A DNA stretch of 7,159 bases, taken from Dysgonamonadaceae bacterium. Lineage in GTDB: Bacteria > Bacteroidota > Bacteroidia > Bacteroidales > Azobacteroidaceae. The notes under the pieces were generated by a model. It worked only from the letters and a program-made list of their open reading frames with translations. It ran no database searches and was not told the origin of the DNA. The position numbers were made by a program, and so were the translations under genes. Within the stretch, counting starts at the first letter, position 1. Each line of letters begins with the position of its first letter. Location: positions 1 to 7,159 of the forward strand of contig JAIRRK010000085.1 in assembly GCA_031256015.1 (NCBI GenBank), read 5' to 3'. Below are positions 1 through 7,048 of the stretch, in pieces.

Positions 1-1429
1 TAAAATCCAGTTTAGGCCCGTAGAAAGCGGCTTCTCCCAATTCCACTTTCGCTTTGATTCCTTTTTCCCGACAAACTTCCATGATTGCGTTTTCCGCACT
101 TTCCCAATTTTCATCCGAACCGATGTATTTATCTTTGTTATCGGGGTCTCTTAAAGATATTTGCGCTTCATAATCGGTAAAATTCAAAGCTCTGAATATG
201 ATATGAATAATATCCATTACTTTGATAAATTCTTCTTTTACTTGACCGGGAGCACAGAATATATGGGCATCATCTTGAGTAAAACCTCTTACACGAGTCA
301 ATCCGTGTAATTCTCCGCTTTGTTCATAACGATAAACCGTTCCGAACTCAGCCAAGCGCAACGGTAATTCTTTATAAGAACGCGGAAATGCTTTATAAAT
401 CTCGCAGTGATGAGGACAATTCATCGGTTTTAATAAAAATTCCTCTCCTTCTTCCGGTGTATGTATCGGCTGAAAAGAATCTTTCCCGTATTTGGCATAA
501 TGTCCGGAAGTCACATAAAGCATTTTATTCCCGATATGCGGCGTGATTACTTGTTGATAACCGTATTGTTTTTGGATATTTTTCAAAAAATCTTCCAATT
601 TCAAACGCAATTGAGTTCCTTTGGGCAACCAGAGAGGAAGCCCCTGCCCTACATTTTGTGAAAAAGCAAACAATTCCATTTCTTTCCCGATTTTGCGATG
701 ATCGCGTTTTTTGGCTTCTTCCAGCAAAACCAAATAGTCATCGAGCATTTTCTTTTTGGGGAAAGTGATTCCGTAAATACGAGTCAATTGTTTCCGTTTT
801 TCATCTCCTCGCCAATAGGCTCCGGCTACAGACATCAATTTAACGGCCTTGATATAAGAGGTATTCGGCAAATGCGGACCGCGACAAAGATCGGTGAAAT
901 TTCCTTGTGTGTAGGTAGTAATCGTACCGTCTGCCAATTCATCAATCAATTCGGTTTTGTAATTTTCGTTACGATCGCCGAAATATTTCAATGCGTTGGA
1001 TTTGGTAATATCTGCTCGGCAAAGAGTTTCTTTTTTTGCGGCCAATTCCTGCATTTTTTTCTCGATAGCCGGAAGATCGCTGTCTTTAATAACAATGCCT
1101 TCTCCCGGGTCGACATCATAATAAAATCCGTTTTCAATTGCCGGACCGATACCGAATTTTATACCCGGATAAAGTTCCTGTAAGGCTTCGGCCATCAAAT
1201 GGGCGGAAGTATGCCAAAAAGCATGTTTTCCTTCCTCGTCATCCCATTTATATAATTTAATGGAAGCATCGGAATTAATCGGACGAGATAAATCCCACGT
1301 TTCACCATTCACGCCTGCGGCTAATACGTCTTGGGCCAATCTCGAACTGATGCTTTCCGCTATCTGTATGGCGGTAGTTCCTTTCGCATATTCACGAACA
1401 GAACTATCCGGAAATGTTATTTTTATCAT
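1..1429 (-). CDS. thrS: Threonyl-tRNA synthetase, C-terminal part beyond the window
   Basis: Class II aminoacyl-tRNA synthetase that charges tRNA-Thr with threonine in the cytoplasm and edits mis-attached serine. The ATG is at 1429-1427, and 476 codons are read without a stop before the window edge; family members are usually about 640 residues, so the rest of the catalytic core and the anticodon-binding domain are missing. Residues 1-60 form a TGS domain. The editing domain follows with H73-xxx-H77 and C182-RGP-H186, at the same positions as the known editing residues of the E. coli enzyme. The catalytic domain starts near residue 245 and shows the zinc ligands C338 (in MNCPHH) and H389 (in QDDAHIF); the third ligand would lie beyond the edge. 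Motif 2 is around residues 358-385 ([12 protein letters not shown], then [11 protein letters not shown]). The start is supported by the TGS domain beginning at residue 1 and by a promoter just upstream. There is no Shine-Dalgarno sequence, as is normal for Bacteroidota. Identification is very secure. Confidence 0.98.
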   Translation of the reverse strand, partial: MIKITFPDSSVREYAKGTTAIQIAESISSRLAQDVLAAGVNGETWDLSRPINSDASIKLYKWDDEEGKHAFWHTSAHLMAEALQELYPGIKFGIGPAIENGFYYDVDPGEGIVIKDSDLPAIEKKMQELAAKKETLCRADITKSNALKYFGDRNENYKTELIDELADGTITTYTQGNFTDLCRGPHLPNTSYIKAVKLMSVAGAYWRGDEKRKQLTRIYGITFPKKKMLDDYLVLLEEAKKRDHRKIGKEMELFAFSQNVGQGLPLWLPKGTQLRLKLEDFLKNIQKQYGYQQVITPHIGNKMLYVTSGHYAKYGKDSFQPIHTPEEGEEFLLKPMNCPHHCEIYKAFPRSYKELPLRLAEFGTVYRYEQSGELHGLTRVRGFTQDDAHIFCAPGQVKEEFIKVMDIIHIIFRALNFTDYEAQISLRDPDNKDKYIGSDENWESAENAIMEVCREKGIKAKVELGEAAFYGPKLDF

Positions 1430-1460
1430 AACTAAAAATTATACTAACAAAATTAGGGCA

Positions 1461-1493
1461 CAAAATTACGATTCTTTTTATTAGAAAACAAAA
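1461..1493 (-). promoter_or_regulatory. Bacteroidota housekeeping-type promoter of thrS
   Basis: On the minus strand a -33 element TTTTG (1493-1489) is followed after 20 bp by TAATTTTG (1468-1461), matching the Bacteroidota consensus TTTG-N17-23-TAnnTTTG. Transcription should start near 1454, leaving a leader of about 25 nt before the thrS ATG. A second TAATTTTG copy lies at 1455-1448 but has no -33 box at the right distance. The -33 element begins immediately after the TAA stop of the upstream lipoprotein gene, so no terminator fits between them. Confidence 0.72.
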
Positions 1494-1494
1494 G

Positions 1495-2028
1495 TTAATT
1501 TAAATGTATTTTGTCGCAATTCGGAAAGTTTGCATCAATCATCTCATTCAATTCTTTTATTTCATCCTTATATCGACTTCTTTCTCCGCAGTTATATATT
1601 TCTTCCAGCGGATATTTTTCTTTAATGCGTGAAATCAAGTCGGATAAAGAGGGCGTTTCTCTCAATTGAGCATATTCTTCATAAGTATAATCAAGAAAAA
1701 CAACATTCTCGTTAATTCCTCTATTATCCAATAAATAACCATTTTTCAGCTTTATCGGTTTTCCATTCGGATCAATATCCGATGGAGACGGATAAGACAC
1801 AATTTGAGTCTTATCATGATTCATCAAAACCGGAACATAATCGTATAAATCGGTCTTTGTTTTGTAAATAACGGCTAAAGGGACTCTTTCGTTTTTTACT
1901 TCTCGATCGTCAATCATTGAATCGGGCACGGACGGAGCATCTGCCGGAGTCGTGTTTTTACTTCCTTTACAAGCCGACATGTTCAATAATAAAGCGAACA
2001 AGAAAAAGAAATTAATACATTTGCTCAT
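1495..2028 (-). CDS. Small lipoprotein of unknown function, co-transcribed with a C10 protease
   Basis: A 177-residue protein with a lipoprotein signal peptide: basic start (MSK), hydrophobic stretch at residues 5-16, and a lipobox MSAC with C20 as the predicted lipidated cysteine. The residues after C20 (KGSKNTT) lack the acidic run that marks surface-exported Bacteroidota lipoproteins, so a periplasm-facing anchor is the likelier location; this is inference. Residues 20-45 look like a flexible linker. The folded part, about 48-177, carries the motif KNGYLLDNRGINENVVFLDY (96-115) followed by TYEEYA, and has two further cysteines, C147 and C171. I do not recognise a characterised family; the YLLDNRGI motif resembles uncharacterised Bacteroidota proteins. 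The start lies 12 bp after the stop of the C10 protease, with no promoter in the gap, so the two genes are almost surely one transcript. By analogy with C10 protease/inhibitor operons in Bacteroides fragilis it could restrain or assist the protease, but no inhibitor fold is evident from the sequence. Confidence 0.85.
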   Translation of the reverse strand: MSKCINFFFLFALLLNMSACKGSKNTTPADAPSVPDSMIDDREVKNERVPLAVIYKTKTDLYDYVPVLMNHDKTQIVSYPSPSDIDPNGKPIKLKNGYLLDNRGINENVVFLDYTYEEYAQLRETPSLSDLISRIKEKYPLEEIYNCGERSRYKDEIKELNEMIDANFPNCDKIHLN

Positions 2029-2040
2029 CTCATAAAATCT

Positions 2041-4584
2041 TTATTTTTTGAGAAATTTCATTTTTCTCCATTCTTTTTCCGTTCTTATTTGAATGATATA
2101 AATTCCCGGATTCAAACTTTTAACTAAAATCGAAGCATTATTTGAGGAATCATACGAATTTTCCAAGCATTTTTTTCCGAATAAATCCGTAATAAGAATC
2201 GATTGAATTTTCTCTTCCGAAGAAATATTTAAAACATCTTCCACCGGATTGGGAAACAATTTAAGACCTTTACTTACCTCAAAATCGTCTATGCTTGTCA
2301 ATTTATCCGGTTTGTAATCAATCTCTATACTTCCGTTACTTCCCGGAAAACATTCTGTTTGATTCTTCGCCGGATTATAAAAATAAACGGCAACCTCTGC
2401 TTCTTCATACGGAATACTCGGAGGTGATGTGAAATAAATGGTCGTTGTTTCGTTCGGATTCAATCGGACGACCTTTGAATCAATCAGGGAAGTAATTTCC
2501 GACGATTTTCCTTTTGCTCTTGCGTAAATGTGCCCTTCATAATACGATCCATTATTTTTAATCTTAACTTCCAAATTAAATGTAGCGGGAGTTACATTAT
2601 TATTATCCGGAAACGAAATTTTAGAAACAAGATCGATTTTTATATCGTCGCTTGCCAAAGACAAAATTTTGACATTAACAGGAACAATGGGAGTAATTAA
2701 TTTTGTCTGTTCCGTATAATCGTTTTTCTCATTGTAAAAAACAAATAATGGAATATTTCCTTCCGGTTGAGATGTTTTTCCCGTAATCCAATATTCTTTC
2801 GTTTCTCCGGCCGCAACGACAACAGGAATCAAATCTGCAAAAACATTTGTTTTTGCCTGATCGTGCGCCAAAGCGATGAAAGAATTGAAATCGCCTTTTC
2901 CTGTATTTTTCAAAATAACTTTGACCGCGCTATCTTTATCTTTGTAAACAGTTTGAACAGAGTTATCAGCGACAACTTGAAGCACAGGTAATTCATCGCT
3001 ATCGGAGAAGATGACTTCATTGGCAGTTACTCTTACTTTGAAATGATCATTCGTACCGATTCTGCCCCGCAAGCGAGTCCAATCCGTTTGAGCGTTCGAT
3101 TTATATACTATGTATAACTTATAAGTGCCTTCTTCCACTGTCGAAGGAATTATTCCCGACCGCTCAAGGGAATTCCATCCTTTACCGGGGGCTATACCTG
3201 TAATACCTTTGCCTCCGAATATTGTTTCAGTGCCATTTTCATCCGATAAACACAAACGAACCTCTCCCGATTCCATTGTGTTTATTCCTTCATTAAATAT
3301 TTTATTTATTCTGATAGTAATTTCATCGTTTCTATTTATTGTATAATTACTTAACAGCGTCAAATTCTCGCAATAGAAATTGTATGAAGTTTTTGAATTA
3401 TCGACAGGAGGTTGGATGCCGGCAATAATCTCTTGACCTCTGTTATATACTCCGGTTCCGGCACCGGCACCTAAAGCTCCCGGATTCAGAGCCGATAACT
3501 CAAAATATCCATTGGATTGACCGCCCCATCCCCAATTAAAATGAAACAATCCGTTTGTATCGTATCCGTCACAAACAAAGGCATGACCACCGGTATAATC
3601 GCTACTGTAACCCGCATAATGCATGGGACGTGCGGCATTTAATTCTGTTTTTATCAAATCTTTCCATTCCTGTTCGGTATAGTAATCTCTTTTATAAACC
3701 TGCAGTCCGCTGTCATAGTCAAAATTGTTCAGTAAAGCCAAAGCCATATTGCGAGTGGTTGCTCCTGTTGAGGGACCATAAGATGATTTTGCAGCAAAAC
3801 TGACATCATACAAAAACGAAGCGACAGCTTTCACTTTCACATCATCACTCGACATATCGGGGTAATATATACGATCGATATTGTTCCAATTATAAGTTGC
3901 TTTCGATAAATCAATTGTAGTATTATCGTGCGTCACGGAACCTTTCCCTTTTTTCGGCCACTGATAATAGTGCATTATCTGAGCAGAAGCAATGGCGGTG
4001 CAACCGACAGTAGCTCTCGTGGTTGTTCCTGAAATAAACGGATGATCCAAATTATAGGGCGCGTTTTGATTCCACAAAGCAGTAACAAAAGGAGTTACTG
4101 ATGGCGCAAAATCAAGGTTACTGTTTTTCAGGACAGGTTCTTTTTCTGAAGTGGCAATTGCATTTTCTTCCGGATAAGCAGATAATAACTCCAGCTCTTC
4201 CTCGTAGCAGGATAACCAGTATTTCAGATTTTCGGAAATCCGGTTTGCCTCAAAAGAACCGGTATCGGCATATCCCAATATTTTTTTTGCTCTGTCGTCT
4301 CCGGCGACAATGATAAAACCTCCGTTTTCATTCAAGTTGAAGACATAATAATATACTTTCTTTTCCTGTTCTCCTCCTGTTGAACGCAATGAGGGCATTG
4401 ACGGAGCATAAATCATATCCAAGTAGAAAGCATCTTGATTATCCGCATTTCTCAACAAGGTAAATTGCTCTTTTACAAACGCTCTTGCAATTTGAGATGC
4501 TTCGGTTTCTGTTATTGATTTCGCCTCTGCTCCGACGACACAACAAAAGAAAATCAATAAGTTGAAAAATAATCTTTTCATCAT
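2041..4584 (-). CDS. Secreted C10-family (streptopain-like) cysteine protease with T9SS sorting domain
   Basis: An 847-residue papain-fold endopeptidase related to streptococcal SpeB, Prevotella interpain A and Porphyromonas PrtT. Residues 1-21 are a signal peptide (cleavage after AEA). Residues about 22-155 form the Spi-type inhibitory prodomain, including YYYVFNLNENGGFIIVAGDD at 78-97. The catalytic domain spans about 160-393. Q172 in WNQNAPYN is the likely oxyanion-hole residue, C195 in TVGCTAIASAQIMHYY the nucleophile, H334 in TGGHAFVCDGY the general base, and FNWGWGG (349-355) the conserved Asn/Trp segment beside the histidine. All active-site residues are present, so it should be active after loss of the prodomain. 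Residues about 400-760 look like two or three beta-sandwich (CARDB/Ig-like) modules. Residues 774-847 form a type A T9SS sorting domain (LFPNP at 776-780, GIYIIQIR at 827-834, basic end KMKFLKK), implying passage across the outer membrane and release or anchoring at the surface. It starts ATG-ATG, so the second codon is an equally possible start. Its own promoter lies upstream and a lipoprotein gene follows 12 bp downstream. The substrate is unknown. Confidence 0.96.
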   Translation of the reverse strand: MMKRLFFNLLIFFCCVVGAEAKSITETEASQIARAFVKEQFTLLRNADNQDAFYLDMIYAPSMPSLRSTGGEQEKKVYYYVFNLNENGGFIIVAGDDRAKKILGYADTGSFEANRISENLKYWLSCYEEELELLSAYPEENAIATSEKEPVLKNSNLDFAPSVTPFVTALWNQNAPYNLDHPFISGTTTRATVGCTAIASAQIMHYYQWPKKGKGSVTHDNTTIDLSKATYNWNNIDRIYYPDMSSDDVKVKAVASFLYDVSFAAKSSYGPSTGATTRNMALALLNNFDYDSGLQVYKRDYYTEQEWKDLIKTELNAARPMHYAGYSSDYTGGHAFVCDGYDTNGLFHFNWGWGGQSNGYFELSALNPGALGAGAGTGVYNRGQEIIAGIQPPVDNSKTSYNFYCENLTLLSNYTINRNDEITIRINKIFNEGINTMESGEVRLCLSDENGTETIFGGKGITGIAPGKGWNSLERSGIIPSTVEEGTYKLYIVYKSNAQTDWTRLRGRIGTNDHFKVRVTANEVIFSDSDELPVLQVVADNSVQTVYKDKDSAVKVILKNTGKGDFNSFIALAHDQAKTNVFADLIPVVVAAGETKEYWITGKTSQPEGNIPLFVFYNEKNDYTEQTKLITPIVPVNVKILSLASDDIKIDLVSKISFPDNNNVTPATFNLEVKIKNNGSYYEGHIYARAKGKSSEITSLIDSKVVRLNPNETTTIYFTSPPSIPYEEAEVAVYFYNPAKNQTECFPGSNGSIEIDYKPDKLTSIDDFEVSKGLKLFPNPVEDVLNISSEEKIQSILITDLFGKKCLENSYDSSNNASILVKSLNPGIYIIQIRTEKEWRKMKFLKK

Positions 4585-4606
4585 TTATTTTTTATTTATA
4601 TTCGGA

Positions 4607-4637
4607 CAAAAGTATGAAGATAAAACGATTTTACAAA
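4607..4637 (-). promoter_or_regulatory. Promoter of the C10 protease-lipoprotein operon
   Basis: On the minus strand, TTTG (4637-4634) and TACTTTTG (4614-4607) are separated by 19 bp, a full match to the Bacteroidota form TTTG-N19-TAnnTTTG. The predicted start near 4600 gives a leader of only about 15 nt, very A/T-rich (ataaataaaaaataa), directly before ATGATG. The element lies in the 67-bp gap after the TPR gene, whose stop codon is at 4652-4654. No intrinsic terminator hairpin with a T-tract is seen in this gap. Confidence 0.75.
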
Positions 4638-4651
4638 AAATCATCGGGGAA

Positions 4652-6790
4652 TTAATCCGGAGCCATCTGTTTAATTACGCTGTAAGCATTGATAAAACCC
4701 AATTCTCCTGCCTTACTCAAATCTTCGATACCTCTGCTCGTATCACCCAAATACAATCGGGTTAAACCTCTGTTATAATATGCTTCCGCAAAATCGCCAT
4801 TCCGTTTGATGGCCTCATCATAATTTTTCAGTGCCAAATCGTAATTTTTCTGCAAGCAATGAATATTCCCTTTATTGAAATACGCAAAAACAAAGTTCGG
4901 ATTAATTTTGATTACTTGTTCATAATCACTCATTATCAAATTTAAATCATAATTTCTTTTGGCTTCTTTTGTTCTTTGAGCCTCATCGATAATCGGAGAG
5001 GATGAAAATATTCCGGTTCTCGGCGGTGCTTCATTGTTTTTTATCTGTAAAGAAAGAACTTCCAAATCGGACTCGATATTTTTATATGTATCCAACTCCA
5101 TTTGTTTGTAACGAATCGCCGCTCTGTTAAAATAAGCCGGAATAAACTCCGGATTCAGAGAAATAATTTTATCCAAATCATTAATTGCTTCCGACAAATC
5201 CTGCAACACCATAAAATCGAGAGAACGACCAAAATAAGCATCCATATCATTGGAATTTCTATCCAGAATCAGCGAATAATTATCGATGGATTGGAAGTGA
5301 TAATCCGCTTGGTCGTCTGTCAGCGGAACTTCGTGATTCACCACCTTCAATTGCAAACTCAATTTTTTACGGTTATTGTAATCCGATATTGTTCTGTCGG
5401 AATAATAAATCGAGTTATCCGGTTCTTTCAGTTGTTCATAATAAGTTATGATGAATTGAGGCTCCAAATCGACTTTAATTTGCTTGTCCTGAACCCGTCC
5501 GCGAATCTCGTTATCGTATTTCGATTGTGTTTCTTCTTCTTTATCGTACACAACCAAACGATTGACTTTCGCTATATTTTTATCTGATTTTTCTCTTGTT
5601 TTATCATCTTCATCTGAAGAAACCGTTTCATCGGCATCCAATACTTTTTTCCCCGTAATAATTTTTCCCTGTTCCTGCTGCTTTCTTAAATCCTGCTCTA
5701 AATTGTACGCATACCAATAATCCTTATCCGCTCCTTTTGTATCATTCGATTTTCTTTTCATCTCTGCACGGAAGTAATAAGCCGGAACAAAATTCGGATA
5801 TTCTCCGATGATAATATCCAAATCACTGATTGACTCTTCGTAGTTATTCGCTTCTTCATTTAAGACAGCGCGATTATACAGGGCCAAATAATTGTCCGGT
5901 TCCAATTCTATTACTTTTCCGAAGTCCTCCAAAGCTCCGTATATATCACGGACTTGGGCGCGAAGCAAACCTCGGTTGTAACGGGCGATAAGATTGTCGG
6001 AATCCCGGCTGACGGCTTTGTCGTAATCAGCCATAGAACCTCTCAAATCATTTAAGTAATAACGAATTAATCCTCGGTTGATGTAATAACCCATAAGATT
6101 AGAATCTAAATAAATAGCCTGATCCAAATCAGCCAAAGCTTCCTTGTATCTTTCCGTTTGAAAATAAAGCATTCCTCGTCGGGAATAAGCCGGCGCGTAA
6201 TAACTATCCAACTCCAAAGTCTGATCATAATCGGTCAAAGCCTTCACTGTATCTCCTTTTTCGAGCCAAACCGAACCTCGAGTGAGATAAGCATGCATAA
6301 ACTTCGGATGGAGAACAAGTAACGAATCCAAGGTATTCAAAGCCGAATCATAGTTTTTCAATTGAGCGTAAGCTATCGATTTATTCAAAAGCATCTGTTT
6401 ATCGCCCGGACGAAATTCCAACCCTTTTACGTAATCTTCGACAGCACCTTCGTAGTTATTCAAATTTTGTCGGGCGGCCCCTCGGTATTGATATGCATAA
6501 ACCAGAAACGGATTTCGTTCCAAACAAAGAGTGAAATCGCTTTCAGCTCCCTGATAATCATCCAGATTAAATTTAGCTATGGCTCTATAAAGATAAGGCT
6601 CAGCCAAATAAGGTTTCGATTTAATCACTTGATTAAAATATTGAATGGAAAGAACATAATCTTCAAAATACAACGCATTTTTACCAATCGTAAGAACCCG
6701 ATTGGTATTCACTTGAGCTTGCAACGGAGAAAATAATCCCATCCCAAACAAAATCAATACCCAAAAGCTCGTCTTCATATACTTCTTCAT
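4652..6790 (-). CDS. Exported TPR-repeat protein
   Basis: With the start at 6790 this is a 712-residue protein. Residues 1-25 (MKKYMKTSFWVLILF...LQA, then Q26) are a clean signal peptide, placing the protein in the periplasm or envelope. Roughly ten consecutive 34-residue tetratricopeptide repeats cover about 28-366, with the usual pattern (for example AYSRRGMLYFQTERYKEALA at 201-220, and LEPDN or LDSN turns). A charged, acidic linker with no TPR signature follows at about 367-490 (DADETVSSDEDDKTREKSDK at 385-404), then about four more repeats at 495-700, one enlarged by an insertion at about 575-612. TPR arrays act as protein-binding scaffolds; the partner is not visible here. The frame stays open upstream to an ATG at 6862, but that codon lies upstream of the promoter's -7 box and so would not be transcribed. 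ATGs at 6820, 6802 and 6778 are alternatives; 6790 gives the best signal peptide. As I recall, TPR genes often sit just upstream of thrS in Bacteroidales, with the protease pair here lying between them. Confidence 0.93.
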   Translation of the reverse strand: MKKYMKTSFWVLILFGMGLFSPLQAQVNTNRVLTIGKNALYFEDYVLSIQYFNQVIKSKPYLAEPYLYRAIAKFNLDDYQGAESDFTLCLERNPFLVYAYQYRGAARQNLNNYEGAVEDYVKGLEFRPGDKQMLLNKSIAYAQLKNYDSALNTLDSLLVLHPKFMHAYLTRGSVWLEKGDTVKALTDYDQTLELDSYYAPAYSRRGMLYFQTERYKEALADLDQAIYLDSNLMGYYINRGLIRYYLNDLRGSMADYDKAVSRDSDNLIARYNRGLLRAQVRDIYGALEDFGKVIELEPDNYLALYNRAVLNEEANNYEESISDLDIIIGEYPNFVPAYYFRAEMKRKSNDTKGADKDYWYAYNLEQDLRKQQEQGKIITGKKVLDADETVSSDEDDKTREKSDKNIAKVNRLVVYDKEEETQSKYDNEIRGRVQDKQIKVDLEPQFIITYYEQLKEPDNSIYYSDRTISDYNNRKKLSLQLKVVNHEVPLTDDQADYHFQSIDNYSLILDRNSNDMDAYFGRSLDFMVLQDLSEAINDLDKIISLNPEFIPAYFNRAAIRYKQMELDTYKNIESDLEVLSLQIKNNEAPPRTGIFSSSPIIDEAQRTKEAKRNYDLNLIMSDYEQVIKINPNFVFAYFNKGNIHCLQKNYDLALKNYDEAIKRNGDFAEAYYNRGLTRLYLGDTSRGIEDLSKAGELGFINAYSVIKQMAPD

Positions 6791-6850
6791 AAATACAAAC
6801 ATGAATGTATTAATTATCATTACAGGAACAGTATGTAATCTTGATTCCCG

Positions 6851-6881
6851 CAAAGATAGCATATTTATAAGATTTATCTAA
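6851..6881 (-). promoter_or_regulatory. Promoter of the TPR gene
   Basis: On the minus strand, TATCTTTG (6858-6851) matches the Bacteroidota -7 consensus TAnnTTTG exactly. TTAG (6881-6878), one base off TTTG, lies 19 bp upstream as the -33 element. Transcription should begin near 6845, giving a leader of about 55 nt before the chosen ATG at 6790. The start-site argument for the TPR gene rests on this element. Confidence 0.65.
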
Positions 6882-6906
6882 GTACACGACAAAAAAAGAA
6901 GCAGCC

Positions 6907-6964
6907 ACTCTCCTTGCATGATGACTGCAACTCTCCTTGCATGATGACTGCAACTCTCCTTGCA
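6907..6964. repeat. Tandem 23-bp repeat, 2.5 copies, each with an internal palindrome
   Basis: Two identical 23-bp units (6907-6929 and 6930-6952) are followed by the first 12 bp of a third (6953-6964). Across each unit boundary the sequence TTGCATGATGACTGCAA (6914-6930 and 6937-6953) is a perfect 5-bp inverted repeat (TTGCA/TGCAA) around a 7-nt centre. The array sits 26 bp upstream of the TPR promoter's -33 box and 29 bp past the terminator T-tract of the upstream gene. It could be a set of operator sites or simply an expanded intergenic repeat; nothing in the window decides between these. Confidence 0.9.
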
Positions 6965-6993
6965 GGTTTCCTCTTCGCATTTGCAGCAGAGAC

Positions 6994-7021
6994 AAAAAAA
7001 GAGATGCATTGCCCGCACCTC
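6994..7021 (-). terminator. Intrinsic terminator of the FISUMP-type gene
   Basis: On the minus strand GAGGTGC (7021-7015) pairs with GCATCTC (7007-7001), a 7-bp stem with one G-U pair, closing a 7-nt loop GGGCAAT. Seven T residues follow directly (7000-6994). It lies 26 bp after the stop codon of the upstream partial gene and is the only convincing intrinsic terminator in the window. Confidence 0.8.
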
Positions 7022-7048
7022 TTAACTCTTAACTCTTAGTTCTTAACT
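7021..7048. repeat. Four 7-bp tandem repeats next to a stop codon
   Basis: The plus strand reads CTTAACT, CTTAACT, CTTAGTT, CTTAACT in direct succession (minus-strand unit AGTTAAG, the third with two substitutions). The array fills the space between the stop codon of the FISUMP-type gene, which it overlaps by one base, and the first base of the terminator stem. Such short arrays can change copy number by polymerase slippage; here that would alter only the 3' untranslated region. Confidence 0.85.

Larger units (their letters stand above)
6863..7047. other. Intergenic region between the FISUMP-type gene and the TPR gene
   Basis: This stretch holds, in minus-strand order, the 7-bp repeats, the terminator, the 23-bp repeat array and the -33 box of the TPR promoter. 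A 12-mer GACAAAAAAAGA occurs twice (6888-6899 and 6991-7002), the second copy supplying the terminator T-tract. An open frame across 6810-6995 is not credited as a gene because it starts at TTG, is built from the tandem repeat and runs through the promoter. I see no tRNA, riboswitch or other RNA gene. Confidence 0.7.

Noticed and set aside
698..1183. 161-codon plus-strand open frame opposite thrS
   Set aside because: It lies wholly antisense to well-conserved thrS codons, its product has no recognisable motif, and the Phe/Ile-rich composition is that of a mirror frame.
1448..1455. Second TAATTTTG box as an alternative thrS promoter
   Set aside because: No TTTG-like -33 element lies 17-23 bp upstream of it, whereas the copy at 1461-1468 has one at 20 bp.
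4634..4660. Near-palindrome GGGGAATTAATCC as a terminator after the TPR gene
   Set aside because: The symmetry is imperfect and short, has no proper loop, and the following T-run belongs to the -33 region of the next promoter.
5102..5587. 161-codon plus-strand open frame opposite the TPR gene
   Set aside because: It is antisense to the TPR coding region, with a low-complexity Ile/Arg/Phe-rich product and no promoter or motif; the same applies to the frame at 6362-6736.
6888..6930. Possible second terminator (T7 at 6897-6891 on the minus strand)
   Set aside because: The T-tract is preceded only by a 4-bp GCAG/CTGC pairing with a long loop, too weak compared with the hairpin at 7001-7021.
6907..6964. 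CRISPR array
   Set aside because: The 23-bp units are directly contiguous with no unique spacers, and there are no cas genes.
6810..6995. 61-codon minus-strand frame across the repeat array
   Set aside because: It starts at TTG within the terminator T-tract, its sequence comes from the 23-bp repeats, and it overlaps the TPR promoter and leader.
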